Both the position numbers and the translations under genes were made by a program. Below are positions 60,280 to 64,000 of a DNA stretch of 64,000 bases, one piece after another (within the stretch, counting starts at the first letter, position 1; each line of letters starts with the position of its first letter). The notes below the pieces were generated by a model, which worked only from the letters and a program-made list of their open reading frames with translations, was not told the origin of the DNA and ran no database searches. This stretch comes from Juglans regia (Eukaryota > Streptophyta > Magnoliopsida > Fagales > Juglandaceae), in assembly GCF_001411555.2 (NCBI RefSeq), contig NC_049916.1:24570558-24634557 (forward strand), in the 5' to 3' direction.

Positions 60280-61475
60280 ACTCAAATCAAATTATATCAT
60301 ATAAGCATTTTATTATATGTGTTATCTACACCAACTTATAATTAAATTTGTTCCCTTACAAATTATTTTAAACTTAAATGATTAAACTCTTGATCGACAA
60401 ATTGAATAATGTGGCTAAATAAATTTGGAGAATTATATATATTATTAAAAGTGTCTTGAACGGTGTAATAACTTTTTTATAGACACAATGAACACATTGC
60501 TGATGTGAAAGCCTACAAGATCAATTTATGTAAAAAAAACAATATTAGTATTTTGACTCTTTTGATGAATATAACAAGTCCGGACTAAATGATTTGTTAA
60601 CACACTAGAATTATAAATGGCATAATTCCTATTTACAGAGTGAGTTTACTCAAAACGCTAGAATATTGAAGAGGACAAAGAGAACAAAGATAGAAGAAAT
60701 AACATTTCTCGTTACTCACAAAAGAGATAAGATGAGAATTTTGTGTCTCATCTCACCCCCAAACCTACTCATCCGACACAATATTTTTCAATATATTTAT
60801 ATTATAGGGTAATTAAATGCTCATTTGGATTCTGAAAGTGTTTCATCCCATCTTATCTCATCATTACAATTTTTTCAAATTTCCACGTAAAATATAAAAA
60901 ATAATTCAACTTTTTTAAATTTCAATTCAATTTTTTCAAATTCTAAAATAATGATAATATTAAAAAATAGTATTCTAATAATATTTTTTCAACTTTCATT
61001 TTTCATCTCAAACTATTTCATCTCATCTCTGAATCTAAACAGACTTGAATCATTATAGATTGGAAAAGCTGAGGGCTGCCTATTTGGGAATTGACATGAA
61101 CAACATGCTGTTTATTACACAACTTGTGAAGCATCAAGCTCACAGTAATAGCCTACACAACTTGTAGAAATTATTATTATCCTAGCCCACTAATTCCTAA
61201 AATTACAATACTATATGTCTGTACTCTGCAGCATGTTTGAGCTCTTGTGACCAAGAAAATTACTTTATGGATGCTTTACCAATGCATAAAGACAAGAAAT
61301 TCAGTGCTGGAGCTCTTAAGCTGTTGCAGCTCTAAATTGGTCAAACAACAAAATGTTCTCGAGAGCATTACATCGTTAGATATAAGCAGCCACGATTGAA
61401 CTTTTAGCCAAACATTCAAGACGGGTTGACGTGGCAGCTTTCACAATTAATTAATAAACGATATGGTAGTACTCA
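60280..61475 (-). repeat. 3' flank of receptor copy 7, with MITE
   Basis: It matches 23900-25010 and 31045-31430. A Tourist-like MITE is inserted at about 60822-61050, inverted relative to the one at 26223 (CATTTGGATTCTGAAAGTG to CTGAATCTAAACAGA). The last 400 bases match the flank of copy 1. Confidence 0.7.
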
Positions 61476-64000
61476 TCAAGCCTCCATTACTGAAACAGTT
61501 ACACTATTTATTGAGCAATTCTCTACAGAGTTAACTGTTGGATTCGTGTGCATCAATTTCCGGCCAGCTGTAAAAGCAGGTTGCTTGGATGTAGGCAGAG
61601 GTGCATATTCATTACTCATCATTGAGACCACATCAAGCATGGTAGGTCGATCATCTGGACTTTCTTGAACACAAAGTAGCCCGATGTTAATGTATCTCAC
61701 CAGAATAGAAGTGGAAGATGGATACCCTATCGATGAATCCATCAACTCCAAGCTTTGACCATCTCTCCACAACTCCCAAGCCTGTATTCATTTCAAGTCA
61801 ATGTAAATTTCATTAAAAATTAAGAGTAATTCAGTTTATAACTTACAATAAAGATTCTCTACAATTGCCTGACCAAATTGGATGGTCTGATTCTAGAAAT
61901 AGATAGCACATTATGTGGGCTTTACAACTTTTAACGAAAGCATTGTAGGATTTTCGAGCAATGTTGACCACGCATGCACATTTAAAGTTGTGTCTCATCT
62001 CTTTTTGCATTGGTTCATCCAATACATTTGGACAATTAAAGAGAATCCTAATTTAGATAAATTATTAATGTAAAAACATGAAAAACGTAATAGAGTAAGA
62101 AAGCTACATACATATCTAAGAAGATTGAGTGACCCATGGTTATAAAAGCCCGTGTTTTTCTTCCCACTCACAATCTCGAGTAGCAATACTCCAAAGCTAA
62201 ACACATCAGACTTTATCGAATACAGACCCTCCATGGCATATTCGGGAGACATGTAGCCGCTGGATTCCAAAATTCAGTACTTGGTAGTTTGCTAAGTAAA
62301 TTTAGGTAGCAGTGGCAAATATGGGATGCATGTGGAATAGATTGCATACTTACAAAGTTCCAACAATCCGATTTGTGTTTGCTTGTATTTCATTATCTCC
62401 AACTATTCGAGCCATGCCAAAATCTGATATTCTCGGGTTCATTTCACTATCCAAGAGAATGTTACTGGGTTTCATATCTCTATGTATAATTCTTAATCTT
62501 GAATACCGATGAAGATACAAAAGTCCTTGAGCAATCCCTTCAATAATGTGAATGCGTGTCCCCCAATCTAACATTTTTTTCTTAGCTAGATCTGTTTAAA
62601 TGATGCCACAAAGGAAATCAGCATTCAAGAACCTAGAATTATATATATATATATCTGTATGTGCGCGCGCGTGTGTATGTGCGTGAATAATTTTTATACA
62701 TTTGTATGTATATAATAAGAATCAAGATGACTAAAATAAGGACGCACCAAAAAGGTAGAAATCCAAACTTTTATTGGGCATGTACTCGTATATTAGTATT
62801 TTCTCATCTCCTTCAATACAGCAACCCAAGAGTTTGACAAGATTTCTATGTTGAAGTTTTGCAATTAGTGTTGTCTCATTTCTAAACTCCTCAAGCCCCT
62901 GTCCAGATCTTTTTGAAAGCATTTTCACAGCAATTTCCTTCCCTTTAAGTAACTTTCCCTGTGAAACAGAACCATAAACTCTTTAGACTTCCTTCAATGT
63001 TTACCATATTTTTTGAAGCAGATTCATTTAGCAGAATGGAACATACATACCTTGTAGACAGGTCCAAAACCTCCTTCTCCAAGCTTATTTGCAGTTGAGA
63101 AATTATCGGTTGCAGCTAATACGCTTTCATAACTGAATAGCGGTAACTCAACATCCTTCTTTCCTCTTTTCTTATCATTATCTTGGATGTTTGTTCCAAC
63201 ATTGATTGCATGAGTTTCAGTACTAAGATCAAATAACATTAGATCATTGCTTGAAGTTGCCATCTCTCCTGTTTTGCACAGAATGATACAAGTTTTTTCA
63301 TTTTAATGGAGAATCAAGTGTTTGCTCTGATAAAATCAATTAAAGAAGTTTTGAAATATGCTGGAGAGACTTGCAGGATTTCTCTTGGAAACTTGGTTCA
63401 GATGATTTCAAAAGCATGAAGAATATCTTCACCAATTGACGAGACAATACGTTGAGAAACACTCCTAAGAACAAACAAATGTCACAGCTTTCTTGTCCTA
63501 GATTTTGGTGGAGCATTTTGTTGTTGCTAGTGATCCACTCACCCATAAACAAAAAATAAAAAATTGGAACTTTTTAAGGATTTGTATGTCAGGTTCGAAC
63601 TTACCTTTGTGTTTGAATTTTCTCTTGATTGAGAAACAAACGGATAGGCATAAGATTAGCCCTGTCGAAGCTACCAGCACAGCTACAATCACCCATACTT
63701 TCCATTTGGTTCCTGATTATGATGATAAGAATGACCATTAGCTCTGTAGAACAGAATTGCATTTCGATTCATTAAGAAGATAATGTAAACTTATGTAGGT
63801 TTCATCTTTTTCATCCTACCTTTGGTACTAATTTGATGCTCGTCAGCAGCTAGTCTGAAATATATATCTTGTCCAACCTTTCCACCATCCGAGGGTCGTT
63901 GCATGTTCAAAAGAGCTCCTTCCCATATCAGACACCCGCTGCTGTTATGAGTATAAGCTGTGCAAGAACAATTATTCATGCAAACTAATTTACATCTCCG
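61476..64000 (-). CDS. G-type lectin S-receptor-like kinase copy 7 (5' end outside window)
   Basis: The visible exons are 64000-63830 (3' part of exon 1), 63712-63605, 63268-63051, 62958-62748, 62591-62354, 62259-62112 and 61781-61476. Exon lengths 108, 218, 211, 238 and 148 equal those of copy 1; exon 7 is three bases shorter because CGA became TGA, removing the last arginine. The frame is open throughout. It shows the PAN end ([11 protein letters not shown]), membrane helix, [31 protein letters not shown] and SPEYAMEG, so the kinase should be active. Intron 1 has a normal GT donor (GTAGG), unlike copies 1, 2 and 5. The B-lectin and S-domain lie beyond the window, so full integrity is unproven. 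Confidence 0.85.

Overview
The window looks like nuclear DNA of a eudicot plant. It is AT-rich, its coding regions are split by short GT-AG (and some GC-AG) introns, and it is crowded with plant-type transposable elements: Ty1/copia, hAT, Mutator-like, Helitron, Tourist-like MITEs and a LINE fragment. The MITEs carrying a GTTTGG...GAGATGAG theme recall walnut/pecan relatives (Juglandaceae), but that is an impression from memory, not a measurement. There are no bacterial operons, CRISPR arrays or recognisable tRNA/rRNA genes.

The backbone is a tandem cluster of G-type lectin S-receptor-like kinase genes (S-domain RLKs), all on the minus strand. Each complete unit has seven exons: exon 1 holds signal peptide, B-lectin, S-locus glycoprotein and PAN domains; exon 2 the transmembrane segment; exons 3-7 the kinase. 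Copy 1 (5941-9599) is intact, 853 codons. Copy 2 (13550-22635) is a pseudogene split by a copia element. Copy 3 (31663-32581) is a 306-codon piece of exon 1. Copy 4 (45841-46735) is a scatter of exon 7/6/5 pieces. Copy 5 (48236-51886) is nearly intact but has a 2-bp deletion in the kinase. Copy 6 (58833-58975) is an exon 3 scrap. Copy 7 (61476 to the window end) is intact as far as visible. The 3' flank of the receptor gene is also duplicated (about 5.6, 24.7, 45.1, 47.9 and 61.1 kb), so whole blocks were duplicated and later eroded.

Left end (1-4.9 kb): a putative Gypsy LTR edge with a 61-bp minisatellite; an intronless mosaic pseudogene joining pieces of a calcium-dependent protein kinase, a plasma-membrane H+-ATPase and diaminopimelate decarboxylase, followed directly by a retroelement polypurine tract and LTR-like start; then a minus-strand CYP716-like P450 pseudogene.

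Middle (9.6-47.8 kb): an inverted-repeat element around eleven ~125-bp tandem repeats; a full-length copia element with TSD TATCT; an AT-repeat MITE; a degenerate hAT transposase element; a ~4.0-kb TIR element with a perfect 9-bp TSD; a 709-bp hAT-type element with a perfect 8-bp TSD; and a decayed, 5'-truncated second copia.

Right end (52-61 kb): a 3.8-kb non-autonomous Helitron with a textbook 3' hairpin plus CTAG, then several TE remnants including a LINE ORF1 (DUF4283) fragment. The likely functional genes are the receptor kinases, plasma-membrane sensors of carbohydrate or other extracellular ligands. Everything else is mostly mobile DNA and wreckage. All calls come from reading the sequence; no database search was run.
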